The translations under genes and the position numbers were made by a program. Below, one piece after another: positions 34,802 through 45,916 of a DNA stretch of 64,000 nt. The stretch is from Diphasiastrum complanatum. Lineage: Eukaryota > Streptophyta > Lycopodiopsida > Lycopodiales > Lycopodiaceae. The stretch's first letter is position 1. Each line of letters opens with the position of its first letter. Below the pieces are notes generated by a model. That model saw only the letters and a program-made list of their open reading frames with translations. It was not told where the DNA came from and did not search any database. Location: positions 24,984,723-25,048,722 of the forward strand of contig CM055109.1 in NCBI GenBank assembly GCA_029204225.1, given 5' to 3'.

Positions 34802-37800
34802 ATGTCAGATAGAGAATCGAGATTAGAAAGATACTGGAAGCTTGGAGAGGAGTTTTTCCGAAGACAGAGTGAAAGTACTAGTCGTAGAAATTTAGATGAA
34901 ATCACTGCTCAGTTATTTGAACTCCTAATTAGCTTTGATATGGAGGGTCCTACTGCACGCTTCACTTCTATCTCTAAAATTAAATATGATTATTTTAAAG
35001 GGACCAGCTCCGATGATGCAGATAGCTATATCTCACAATTTGAGTCAATAGCCAATGTGAAGAACAAGAGAACTGACATAGACAAACTACTAAGAAAATA
35101 GGCGCGTATCCGGTACAGCCAGGTAGAACCAGGCCGTGTAGGAACTTGGTACCTATTGAAAGATGCGTTTCTGAACCAGTTCAGAGAAATAGGTTACAAA
35201 TCTAGAATTCTTGGACGACTGCACAATGTTCAGAAGAAGAGTAAAGAATCTCTTCCCAAATATACACGTAAGGTTAAAAACCTCATAGAAAAACTAACCG
35301 GTGTATATCCTGTGGATATGCAAATCGAATGGTTTTTGGCTGGTCTACCACCAAAGATTGATCGATACTGCAGACAAGGGGACATGAACTCCTTAGCAGC
35401 TGTTATAGCTAGTGCAAAAAATTTCGAGACTTCGAAATTAGCGTGAAAGCGGTGATCAATGAAGATATCTCGAAAGTCTAAGACTGATTTCAGTGACAAC
35501 GATGATGATTCAGATTCAGATTCCAATAGTAGTTCTACAAGCTCGAAATATGAAAGTAGCGATTCATCGGAATCAGATGCTAACAAAGGAGAGAGAAAAA
35601 ATAAATGATGAACTAAACAAAAGGACGACATGAAAGTTGTCGAGGATAAGTCGTCAACTTCCAAAGTGAAAAAGCTTTGGAAAAGAGCTGGGACATTTTT
35701 CTCCTGACTGTCCTCAACCACGGAAGCCAATTGGTTACGTACCATTATGCTCGAATTGCAGAGAACCTGGTCACAAGTATCCTGACTGCCCTTAGGTGCA
35801 AAAGCCACGACCCAAATATCAGTATGTAGCAACACCAGCTGGTGTAGACACGAAAGCGAAAGCTGTGACAGATGTTGTTGTACAGAGAATTGACATTATT
35901 GAAGGAATATTGGCAAAGACTGAAGATCAATCATGGCCAAGTGATGTGGAAAAGATTTTTAAAGTCACCACGAGAAGCAAAAGCTCCTCGAAATTTGATC
36001 AGAAATCTTTGACAAAGCGCAGAAAATCCTCGAAGACGAAATCTTCTAGCAAGATGACGAACAAATGCACGACTAAAGAAGATCTCAAGGATGACCCTGA
36101 CTATGACCGTGATGCTGCGAAGTTATTTGCAAAAGATATCTCGACAGAAGCAAAGGAAATCATCAACGCTGAACTAAAGACTGCTCCTGCAGAGAATGTG
36201 GTCACTTTCGAGGAAGAAGATGAAGAAATCACAAAGACGAAATTGTCTAGTTTTGTTATTGATAAACCAATCTCAAAATCAAAGACAAAAGAATATGACA
36301 TCATAACTGATATTGGATCTCTTTGACCAAACATTACTTTTGAACAGCTGTTGGCAGATAACACTTATTTCATAAAGTAGCTGAAAGGCCTTTCTGTGCC
36401 TAAGAAGAAGAAGAAAATTTCTTTGCCAGATGCTGGTGTTTTGTCCATTGATTTAGGTGATCTCGGTGCACCTGAAATTGATGTTACTATTGTAGGATGC
36501 CTGATCGAAAAAGTGCCAATTGACTCTGGTTCCAATGTGAATATAATAACAGAAGACACAACTCATGCTCTGGGGTTGACTGACATTCAACCAACACAAC
36601 GAAACATCAAGTTAGTTGATTCGACACGACGAAAACCTGTTGGTGAGCTGAAGGATTTCACTGTCTACATTCAAACCAAGCCATTCACCATGAATTTCAT
36701 TGTTATCAAACCACTCGGTTTGTCATCCTATTCTATGCTGATTGGACGACCTTGGCTTTATCAATCAAATGCTAGTGTACATTGGAGATCCAGAGAGCTA
36801 AGATTTCAGACTGGTGAGACCAATAACCGAGGTAAGCCAGCAGAACAAATCATAACCTAGAGTCATGACAAATATGAAGGTGAAACTCCTTTGTCCGACA
36901 CCAGAACGAACTTGTTGAAGTCATCAATAAATGTTATGAAGTATTTTGCATACCTAAAGACAATACTTCGAATAGTCCACAGATATCCGAATGTACAATT
37001 TCCAGTACCTTGGTTGTTTTATAGACATCTTTACTGAAAGGTGTTCAAGTCATTTTGTCTTTAAGACAAGATTTGTAGGTAGTTCAAATATCTGGTTGAT
37101 CATTATAGAAGAACATCAGTGCAACATAAACAAATTAGAGTCAGGACTTTTTGTGAGTAACCAATTTGCGAGTTTTTTTCGCAAAGCATTTGTTGGTATT
37201 AGGGTTTAGGGCCCCTATGGTTGTACCACCTGCAAAAAGTCATGGCAAACCAAGTCGACAGTTATGATGGAAAGCAAGTTGCCTCAGGTAACACAGAAGA
37301 ATCTTCATATGCCTTGAATATTTTTCCCAATGGATCTGATATTGAAGTGCAGTACTTTGAATGTTATGAGAATACTGATGACGAAGAATTCTTCAATGCT
37401 TGCAACAATGAAGCTGATGTTTCGTATGAAGAAATCAACGTTGCAGACACAAACTCGAAAGAGTCTGACGATTCGAGTGATGAATCTGAACACGAATTTG
37501 GTAACAAGAACCAGGTTGACGACAAAAAAACATCTATGGAATCAACCATGCGTGAAATTCATGGCCATACCAAGGCCAGTATGATTGAAGGTAGCATCTT
37601 ACTAGATTCTACTGAACTGATTGAACTTGCACCTGGTAGATTTGTACATGTTTCAAAGTCACTTGGAGAATCTGAGTTGGCGGAATTCACTGAACTATTA
37701 AAGGAGTATCAAGATGTTTTTGCCTGGTCGCTCGACGATTTGAAGGGTATACCTGCAGAATTCGGAGAGCACCGAATTGATTTTAAGGAAGATGCAGTAC

Positions 37801-37811
37801 CTGTTCGATAG
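34802..37811 (+). pseudogene. gag-pol: Gypsy B copy 2 gag-protease and start of reverse transcriptase
   Basis: Gag begins MSDRESRLERYWKL; a capsid region (YFKGTSSDDADSYISQFE, LLKDAFLNQFREIGYKSR, IEWFLAGLPPKIDRYC) is followed by a Ser/Asp-rich linker and zinc-knuckle remains (GHKYPDCP, CSNC). Protease shows VPIDSGSNVNIIT with its catalytic Asp and YSMLIGRPWLYQSNASVHW. After about 300 bases with no counterpart in B1 (36910-37205), an acidic linker leads to the pre-reverse-transcriptase segment FTELLKEYQDVFAWSLDDLKG. Coding stops at a TAG just before the reverse transcriptase core, and homology ends at about 37825. Several stops occur in gag. B1 resembles it closely through protease and linker. 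Confidence 0.85.
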
Positions 37812-37825
37812 AGGATGTATACCAC

Positions 37826-38980
37826 ATGAGATATGCTCCTCTTTCTCTTGAATTGTGAGCCACATGGACTCAACTATGTTTCTTGAGATTCTTTTTGGAA
37901 TCACAACTTGAGAAGGTCTCTCCTCCTCAATCCTTGACATACTTGAACCTTGAGAAGGACTCTCCTCCTCAATCCTTGGCACACTTGAACTTTGAGATGA
38001 CTCCTTAAGATCCTCTTCATGATGCTCCTTTTTGATGGAAATCCGAGACCTCCATGTCTCATAATGATCATAACAAATATGACCATTCAATATGCACTTC
38101 CTATGATTATCAAGATTACTTATGCTAGAAACATAAGTCCGAAAATCACCACAACTTGGCATGATTTTTCCAATATTGAAATCAAAAGGTATTTCCATCT
38201 CAATAAGGCTAACTTCTTGGTTATGGATGTAAGTGTCCACTTTGGATGCTTCACTTATTCTCATAAGAAGTTTACAACTTGTCTTTAAGATTAAAAACTT
38301 ACAATTTTCATCTTTATGAATGAACACATCATTCATGATCTTATTGAAACCAACAGATCCTACATTATGAAGATATTTCCATGTCCTTGACTTCATAACT
38401 AATGTAAGCTTACAAGGAAAACATATTTTGCTATCTTTTAAGGCATCACACTCAACTAGTATTGCCTTAATCCACCTTTGAGAAACAAAAATCTCTTCAA
38501 AGCAAAATGGTTCTTCATAAGTTGACATGATAGCATAAATGAAACTATTTTCATTTTGTGATTGTTGCTGCTTATTCTTGATTGATTTGTCTTGGATCAT
38601 AACAATAAGTTTGAACTTGTCCAAAGTTCCAAGCAAAATACTTTCCAAGGACATAAAATAAATCCAAGTTACTTTCATGAAAGTGACATCTATCTTTGCA
38701 TCTTGAACCAAACAATGCACTTCCAAATGAAAAATTTCAAAAGATTTGACATGTGTTGTGATGGACTCTTGAAGACAAATCTTGCAACTCCTTGTGAGAC
38801 TCCAAGGCGCATTCACCTTTCAACAAAGGAAACACCTTTCCTTGGACTTGTCCTTCTTGTATTTGCATTTTGAACTTGAAGCTCCATCCTTCACCTTGGC
38901 CCCCTTGCTTTGGTTCTCCTTGGATGGACAGGTCTTCTTTTTGTAGCATCTTGAGAAAAAATATCCTCCCTTGCCACAAA
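37826..38980 (-). pseudogene. Rearranged copia-like open frame
   Basis: An open minus-strand frame of about 330 codons contains copia-like pieces in abnormal order. Near 38540 is ENSFIYAIMSTYEEPFCF plus RWIKAILVECDALK, the segment that normally precedes reverse transcriptase. Only after it, near 38090-37860, comes an integrase-tail-like piece (NHRKCILNGHICYDHYETW), an acidic Ser/Pro linker with two copies of a SSQSSSVPRIEEESPSQG-like unit, and SMWLTIQEKEEH. In normal copia elements the integrase tail and linker come first. No catalytic motif is visible. A zinc-finger-like CFLC remnant lies upstream (higher coordinates). Frame is also shared by a few codons of gypsy B2 antisense at the low-coordinate end, which I exclude. 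Confidence 0.55.
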
Positions 38981-40740
38981 GTTGCACTCAGGATCCTTTC
39001 TTTCCTTCAATAGGATGCCACCTATTGATGTCATGTGAATAAAAACCTGTGATATGATTCTACAAATGTAATTTGTGACTTTCAAGAGACTAGATTTGAA
39101 CATCTTCAACAATCTAGAAGGATCTGCAAAAGATCTAGCTCACAAACCTAAGAATCAATCTTCACAGTAATGACTAGTCACTTGGAAACTTTGGTTTGAT
39201 CACTCAGACAAAAGCACACAATATTTGAATCAAATCACAAAAGAAATCAGATCCAATGTCCTATTGGACTCATCAAATACCAATGACTCTTTCTCTTGAA
39301 AATTAAAAAGAATATGAAAAGATTTGACACTAGATTTTCCTTTTCACTTGACTAGTTCTCTCAACACTTGAGATTCTTGAACAAAGGATGGGTTTTGTTT
39401 CAAACACATGAAAATCAAACTTAATCACTTCTTTTGGACTCACTCTTGACCCAAATAATCTCACTCTTGAGATTTAGAATGAATTTGATTTGATTTGAAA
39501 ACAAACTATACCACCAATTTTTCACAAAGCTTAAAAATTTAGACAACTAGAGATTCACAAAGATCTCAACCATGCATGAATACTCAAATATGGACTCCTC
39601 CTCATTTTAGACATCCAATGGGATCACAAATTGACCCTCACACTCTCACAAAAAAATTTGAATAGAACTAATTTGAGTTTCATACATACTATGTCAATTT
39701 TTGCTCAACAAATTGAATTCAATCACTCCTATTGGATTCCACCAATTACTCTACCTTTTAAGACTTGGAATGAAATTCAAAATCAAAAGTTGTGATTTTT
39801 CTCACTAAGATATTGTGCTTCAAAGAGCTAATATCACTTAGAAATATTTGATTACATAGGAGAAGACAAATTCTTCACCAATAACAACACATAAAGAGCT
39901 TCTAGATCTTGCCCTCTACAAAGGAAGGAACTCTTAGAAAATTGGATCTCTCCCTAATTGAAAGTAGGTGTACTTTATGATTTTCCACGTGTGAAACCCT
40001 GTCTGAGTACGGACTCCAACTTGAAAATCAAGTGCACATTGATAGCACCTCAAAACAATCAAAACAAATGTAGACAAGTGGAGAGAATCACTCAAAATTG
40101 CTTCCAAAACCAAGATTGGTGTCTCACATTGATTATGGCCAAATGTGGCTCTATATATACAATAAGTGGGAGCTCGTGGTACTGATCATCCCTCTGATCC
40201 GACATGTGTGAAGGTGCTTTGTCATATGATGATTCATCATGCAAAACTGACACTTGGACAAAACCTTCTATTTTGAGCACTTTTGGTCCATTTTCCTTCT
40301 ATATGGAGATCTACTTGAAAATCTTCTAGAAGTCAAAATTCGTCTACTTCAACTTATTCCACACATGTGAGTTGTCCTGTACACATGGGATGTGACACCT
40401 AACCAAAGGATGTGGCTCATGCAATCAATAGACTGATGCCATGTGTCATATGTCTAGAAAACTAGTTTTTGGTCATTTTAGCCACTAGAACTTGAAATAA
40501 ATCATATGTACAACCTATATGATTATGGTACATGACAAGTACACTATTTTCACACGTGGAAACAGGCTCCACACATGTGTGTTTATCTATATACAAGATT
40601 TTTGGCCTCTACCAAGCTTATTTTTGCATTTTTCACAAAACAAAAATCTCCTTCGTGACTGTATATGTATATTTATTTACATAGTATGCACAAGCAGATT
40701 CAACTACTGTGTCTGAGATATATGAGGTCTTCTCTTTTAG
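38981..40740 (-). other. Copia-type leader and LTR-like sequence, minus orientation
   Basis: From about 39950 the sequence resembles copia LTRs: CCACGTGTGAAACCCTGTCTGAGTACGG parallels the copia E LTR phrase around CACACGTGTGAAAG and GTCTGAGTAC, TATATATACA is present, and five CACRTGTG-type boxes occur up to 40580. No primer site or defined LTR ends could be found, and the stretch 39110-39945 has no gene. It may be the leader and 5' LTR of the rearranged frame to its left. Confidence 0.5.
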
Positions 40741-40820
40741 CTCCCTACAATGTGGGTCTTTAATATGCATTGCAAAATTAATATCGTCTATACAAAACAT
40801 AAACTCCCCTATGAGATTAT

Positions 40821-41210
40821 CTATCTCTTGGCTATATACAAGTCAAAATCAATGTACCTCTCAGAATCAAAAAATATGTCTTTAGGTTCATTCGGAAGTC
40901 TGATGTGCAACTCTTTATCAGTTGCATTAACATCAGAAACAATAATGTCCACCACTGTATTTAGGTCATCCTCATGTATAGAAGGAGAATTTTGTAGTTG
41001 AAGATTAGGAGTTAGGGGAGGACTCTCAACCAGTCGAATTGCAGATGTACTAGCCAGATCTTTTCTAATGGGAGGAGGTGAGGGTGAAGAGTTGGGAGAC
41101 CTAGGCTTGGGTTGCGAACGCTTGGGTTGTGCTTGCTTTTTCTTTTTGTGGGGTGGGACCCTTTCAAGAGGAACTTGCCTCTGTGTGAATCTAGACTTAA
41201 AAATGCTACC
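40821..41210 (-). other. ATG-less 129-codon open frame next to the CENH3-like pseudogene
   Basis: This open stretch begins after a TGA that overlaps the last codons of the histone-like frame and ends at a TAG at 40821. It has no Met. Composition is orderly: a basic part (PHKKKKQAQPKRSQPKPRSP), a Pro/Ser part, then an acidic part (SIHEDDLNTVVDIIVSDVNA, DSERYIDFDLYIAKR). I do not recognise it. It could be an exon of the same old gene, a C-terminal extension displaced by frameshift, or chance. Confidence 0.35.
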
Positions 41211-41456
41211 TCATGACAAGAAGCATGTCCTTGGGCATTAGTGTCACTCTCTTGCCATAAATGGAGCAAGCATTGAATCCTCAAACAATTTTGTCTAAAA
41301 GTCCTCGTATGCAGTATGGAGGGCCTCCAATGCAGTGATATTTCACCTCACTGCATAGGGCAGATGGGTGTTCATATCTTGTGTAACCTCCCTCACAGCC
41401 CGGTAGAAGGCTGCTTTTGGGATCATAAGTTTGGTGCTCCTCTACAAGGCCCTGAT
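41206..41456 (-). pseudogene. CENH3-like histone pseudogene, 3' part (histone fold)
   Basis: On the minus strand this part encodes an H3 histone fold. It has the alpha-N and alpha-1 segment STKLMIPKAAFYRAVREVTQ, a long loop 1 (NTHLPYAVR), alpha-2 NITALEALHTAYEDF then TKLFEDSML, and, after a one-base frameshift near 41267, CSIYGKRVTLMPKDMLLVMR and a TAG. The LMIPKAAF segment, the longer loop 1 and a TGA exactly where centromeric H3 has Trp (RW before alpha-2) favour CENH3 over canonical H3, which has LLIRKLPF and no Trp. Stops are at 41442-41444, 41343-41345 and 41295-41297. The product would have wrapped DNA at centromeres. The 5' part lies 19 kb away at 60487-60611, separated by copia C. Confidence 0.82.
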
Positions 41457-42072
41457 TGTCAAAATATTGGAAAAATCTATCTAATGTTATGAGTAGGGGT
41501 CCTAAAAATGCCAAAGATAAATTAAGATTTTTTTGGCTTAGTAAAGACCCATCTTAGAATAAAATATTCAAGGTAGGTAGAAGTAGAAACTCGAGCTACC
41601 ATAGGAATTGCCATTTGTACTTTGCATGCCACATTTAATGCATGAAAAGACTAGGTGGCACAATTAGACATAGTGAGGTGGCTTGAATAAGTCTAGATAG
41701 CTTGAGAGGTGGATTCACAACTCCAATTCAACTCAAAGTAGGAGGAGAGTCCATGGATCTATATATATGTGATGTACTCTCATTGAGAAGATGATGAAAT
41801 TTGTGTGTAATGCAAATTTGTAGACAAGCTCTTTGTGCCCTCTCTCTCTCTACTCGAGTTTTGTACTTTCATATTCTCTCTCTAGCCGAGTTGAGGCATT
41901 TATTGTGCTTAGTTTCATGTTTTGTTGACAAATCTTGCTTGTAACACAATAATATTTCTTGTATGATCAGCTTTCCTGTTGTCAATCAATGCTAGTCTGA
42001 TCTTTATGGTATTGTTGGGCTTAGGAGATCAAAAGTACATGTGTAGGGCATCCCACACATGTGAATTCAACA
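41457..42072 (+). repeat. 5' LTR of copia element C
   Basis: Starts TGTCAAAATATTGG and ends ACATGTGAATTCAACA next to the primer site. It contains a CT-rich run, TATATATATG and a CACATGTG box near its end. Confidence 0.94.
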
Positions 42073-42085
42073 TGGTATCAGAGCC
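42073..42085 (+). promoter_or_regulatory. Primer-binding site of copia element C
   Basis: TGGTATCAGAGCC adjoins the LTR. The gene-free leader up to 42820 repeats the copia A arrangement GTACTGTACGGAATTTCAGG then GCACGTGTT. Confidence 0.92.
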
Positions 42086-42820
42086 TACCTAAGATTTACA
42101 AGCAAATCTAAGCAAAAAGTTTGCAGATTTGATCATATTTCAGGCTAGGAATTGTCTAGATTCTACTTTCTAGCTAGTTTGCAGTTTCCTAGTAATTTAG
42201 AGCTTCAAACCACTTTGAATGGTCCAGATCAAGTACTGTACGGAATTTCAGGTGCTGGCACGTGTTAAATCCGCCCATTTTCAGTTTGGTGGTTAGATCC
42301 AAATTTCATGCAAATTAGCCCACTAGAAAGCTAGAAATGTGTAGAATCTGATGCAATTCGAATCATGACAGTTGGATAAGCCAATCAAAAGTTATAAGCT
42401 TTTGAAGAGTCATAGGTAGGGCACCTAGACCTGTGGCAAATCGTGAGTACATGTCATTTACTGCTTGAATGATCACAAAAATCATCCAAAAGTTGACCAA
42501 TCTCATCTATATGTGATTTAGACAAAATTTATAGGTTCTAGGCAAATTGTTTCATACAAATAGATTGTATTTGAGTCAATTTGATATTTTTGGAGTATTT
42601 CACACATGTGAAATTCAAAGAACCATAACTTTTGCCATACTTCATCTTTTTTGATGATTCAAATCTTGTTTTAGAGAGATTGTCAAGCTAGTGAGATCTA
42701 TCTCACAGTTTTTTTTTTGCTTAGTCTTACATAGGATTTGGTTTTTTACCCTTCATTGGTTCCTATAGTGAGAAGATAAGCAATTTTTTCATACATCTTT
42801 TTTTATTTCCTTCATTCTTT

Positions 42821-44609
42821 GTGACTTCAATGGGTGTCTTTCTATTAGAAGCAAGTGAAAGATTGTCAACCTCCAATTACTCAATTTGGAAGGCTAGGAT
42901 GGAATCTGTCTTAGTACTACAAGATGTGATGGATATTGTACTTGGAATTGAAGAAGAACCACAAATTCCTCAAGAAATTCCAAAGTACAAAAAGAGAGCT
43001 AGGATGGCTCTGCATTATATTAAGATGATGTCTCAAATGACATCTTAAGAGAAATTGGTGCTTGTACTAATGCCAAAGATGCTTGGGATACTCTCAAGTC
43101 CATCTATGAGGCAAATAATACTTCTATACTTCTAACACTAAGAAACCAAATTTTTCAAAGTGTACAGAGAAGTGATGAGTTAAAGACCACCACAGAGAAT
43201 TGTCATGCATAGGAGACTCCATCAACCAAAATGAACTTGTTCAAGTCATACTTAATGGGTTAAAGGAGGAATATGAAAATCTTGTTCAGAGTTATGCCAT
43301 TAAGGAGGAGCTACCAAGTCTGGAAGCACTCCAAAGTGTGCCCATTTCTGAAGAATCAAGACAAGAGTATAAACTCTTGAAAATGGAAAGACTGTCTCTC
43401 AACATTGCTGGTAAAGCTCTCTTTACCAAAGACAAGCACAAGACAAGAAGTAAGAATCAACAGCAACCCTCTTCGAGCAAGAACAATCTTATTTCCAAGG
43501 AGAAAAGAGAAGAGGATGAGTCCTCTCAAGCTTCCACATCCAAGAAGAAGAAGAAGAAGAAAAACATCAAGTGTTTCTTTTGTGGCAAGAAGGGGCATTA
43601 TGCCACCAATTGCTTCAAGAAGAAGAGTCAATTCAAGCAAGCCAACATTTCTAATGAAGAGAAGGAAGATGCTCATGCAAGTGATGGAGAGGGATCTCTT
43701 ATGTTCTCGAGTTTTTCTTCATCATCTTTCAAGAAGGATGGTTCATGGTATATCGACAGTGGAGCTTCCTCACATACGTGTAGCTCCAAGCATTCTTTTT
43801 CATCCATGTCACCTTATGAAGGTGCCAAGAAGTCCATTTACCCAACAAATGATCATGAGTGTGCTATTGAAGGCATAGGGACTATTCCCTTAAAGCTTTC
43901 ATCATCAAAAGTTCTTTCTTTGTCTAAAGTACTTTTTGTTTCTAAGTTAACAAAAAATCTTATTAGTGTTGGGCAATTGTTTGATAGTGGACTAGATGTT
44001 AATTTCAATGTTGATACATGTACAATCAAGAAGCATGATGAGATCCTTGCATTTGGATCTAGATATGGTGGAATCTACAAGCTTGATCCCAAAGAGTATG
44101 CTAACTCTTGTGATAGTGCTTTTGCTTCTCATATATCTTTGGAGGAACTATGGCATAGAAGGTTGGGCCATCCTAACTATAGCTCTATGGTGTCCATGGT
44201 CAAGAAAGCCAAAGCTATTGGCTTGCCTAATCTTATCTCCAAGAATTTCAAGCCATGTGAGGCTTGTGCCATATCTAAGTCTCATAAGAAGCCTTTTTCA
44301 AAGTCATCCATCAAGACTACACATCCATTGGAGCTCATACACTCGGATGTGCACTTCTCATCTTCAAAGAGCAAGGGTGGTGCTACTTGCTTTGTAACTT
44401 TCATTGATGATTTCACTAGATTTACTTGCTAATATCTTCTAGCTTCAAAATCTATGGTGTTTGACTATTTTCTAAAGTTCAAAGCTCTAGTTGAAAAGCA
44501 ATTTTCATACAAAATCAAGATTCTTAGAAGTGATGGAGGTGGTGAGTACACTTCCAATAAATTTCATGCTTATTGTGAGCTTGAAGGCATTAAAAGGGAG
44601 TTTTCTTGT
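42821..44609 (+). pseudogene. gag-pol: Copia element C Gag, protease and integrase start
   Basis: Gag starts MTSMGVFLLEASERL and matches copia A. A one-base loss near 43030 (KMMSQMTS in place of KMNVSN) and a second disruption before 43200 break it. The long open part holds zinc knuckle CFFCGKKGHYATNC, protease WYIDSGASSH, pre-integrase LWHRRLGHPNYSS and the integrase start (LIHSDVHFSSS, FIDDFTRFTC then a TAA). After the stop, integrase continues to ILRSDGGGEYTSNKFH and KREFSC, where gypsy B1 is inserted. The frame resumes at 57736. Confidence 0.9.
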
Positions 44610-45828
44610 TGTGAAGATGTGTATTTATTAAACAACGAATATACATCCGAATGAAGCAATATATATTCACATAAGAAGACAAGAGCTGGATACATATATA
44701 ACGAAGGGACCTGCCTATATTTTTTGCGACATACTAAATATCACATATAAAGGACAAGTCCTCAGCAATGAAGCAACATCTACAACAACCCTTAAATAAA
44801 GACACTTACATGAAACGACTCGATTCGAATCGACAATTCTAACTATAGTAATCTAAACTCAGGGTTAGATACATCTTTGCGGTATAATCTACATACGTGT
44901 CAGATATATATTGGTTAACCTTATTCAGTAAAGCGACACGCCTCTAATTTATAAAGACGTGATTGTTCGCTCTGAAGATGATAAAGAGAAGACACGATTC
45001 AGTCTTACTCACCAGGAGATATAGTTTATGTATTCGCTGAGAGATAAAAGTTTATGTACTTGTGAGAGATCTTCTGAAGTACTCTAACAATCTTTCTTAT
45101 ATAAATCTATCTCTGGTCAGACAGTTGCATAAGTACATTACAGTCTATGCTGTGTATCCGTAAAAGTGTTCTAACGAACTGTCTTAAAACTAACTTATTC
45201 GTTCATTCGAATATTTGTTCGACACTCGAATACTTGTTCGATACCCGAATAACGTTTATCATCAGAAGTCTATCTCAGTCATCGATAGAAAAGTATGTAT
45301 ACAACTGAATTGATAGTCCCTGTCTGAAGAATTGAGATAAGATATCTGTATTCTGAATATCTCCGAACATATGTTTCTAACATATTCGAAGATTATACAA
45401 GAGATTTAACTCTGAGGAGAACACTAGTTGTTGAGGACTACTGTTTAACTTTTGTTAATCCAAGAATAAGATTAACTTATGATCATTGATGAACGAATAC
45501 ATCGAAATCAATCCGAATTCTTGCCGACACCTTAATCAGATAGAGTGGAGTACATTCGTACTACTCTGATAACAATTCTCCTGTAGAACGCCAATTCTTC
45601 GATTCGGAAGAGAAGACTGATATTCCGATTTTAAACATTCATTTATCCATTAAGTAATACTGGTTACTTAACCCAAATGTCTGTTTGACAACCAGACTAA
45701 TTCTCCATTTTATATCATACGAATAAGTCAGAACAATATCAACATTATACCATAAAGAAGCTATCCTCTTGGGGATTCGACATTAAATACTACAAAACTA
45801 TACCAAATACAATTGGTATACCACGACA
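44610..45828 (+). repeat. 5' LTR of gypsy B1
   Basis: Runs from TGTGAAGATG to TACCACGACA. AT-rich with many TTCGAA-like phrases (ATTCGAATATTTGTTCGACA), and TATATATAACG near the start could serve as a TATA box. Confidence 0.94.
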
Positions 45829-45840
45829 TAAACCAAATTT

Positions 45841-45858
45841 TGGCGCCGTTGCCGGGGA
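45841..45858 (+). promoter_or_regulatory. Primer-binding site of gypsy B1
   Basis: TGGCGCCGTTGCCGGGGA perfectly fits the complement of plant tRNA-Asp; it sits 12 bases after the LTR. Confidence 0.93.
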
Positions 45859-45916
45859 TAGCCAAAAACAAACATGTTGATATAAAACTGACAAAATCAT
45901 CGTCATTAATAAGTAT

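Noticed and set aside
41206-41456. Ordinary replication-dependent histone H3
   Set aside because: The LMIPKAAF segment, longer loop 1, and the stop at the CENH3 Trp position fit centromeric H3 better, although MPKD is H3-like; left as CENH3-like.
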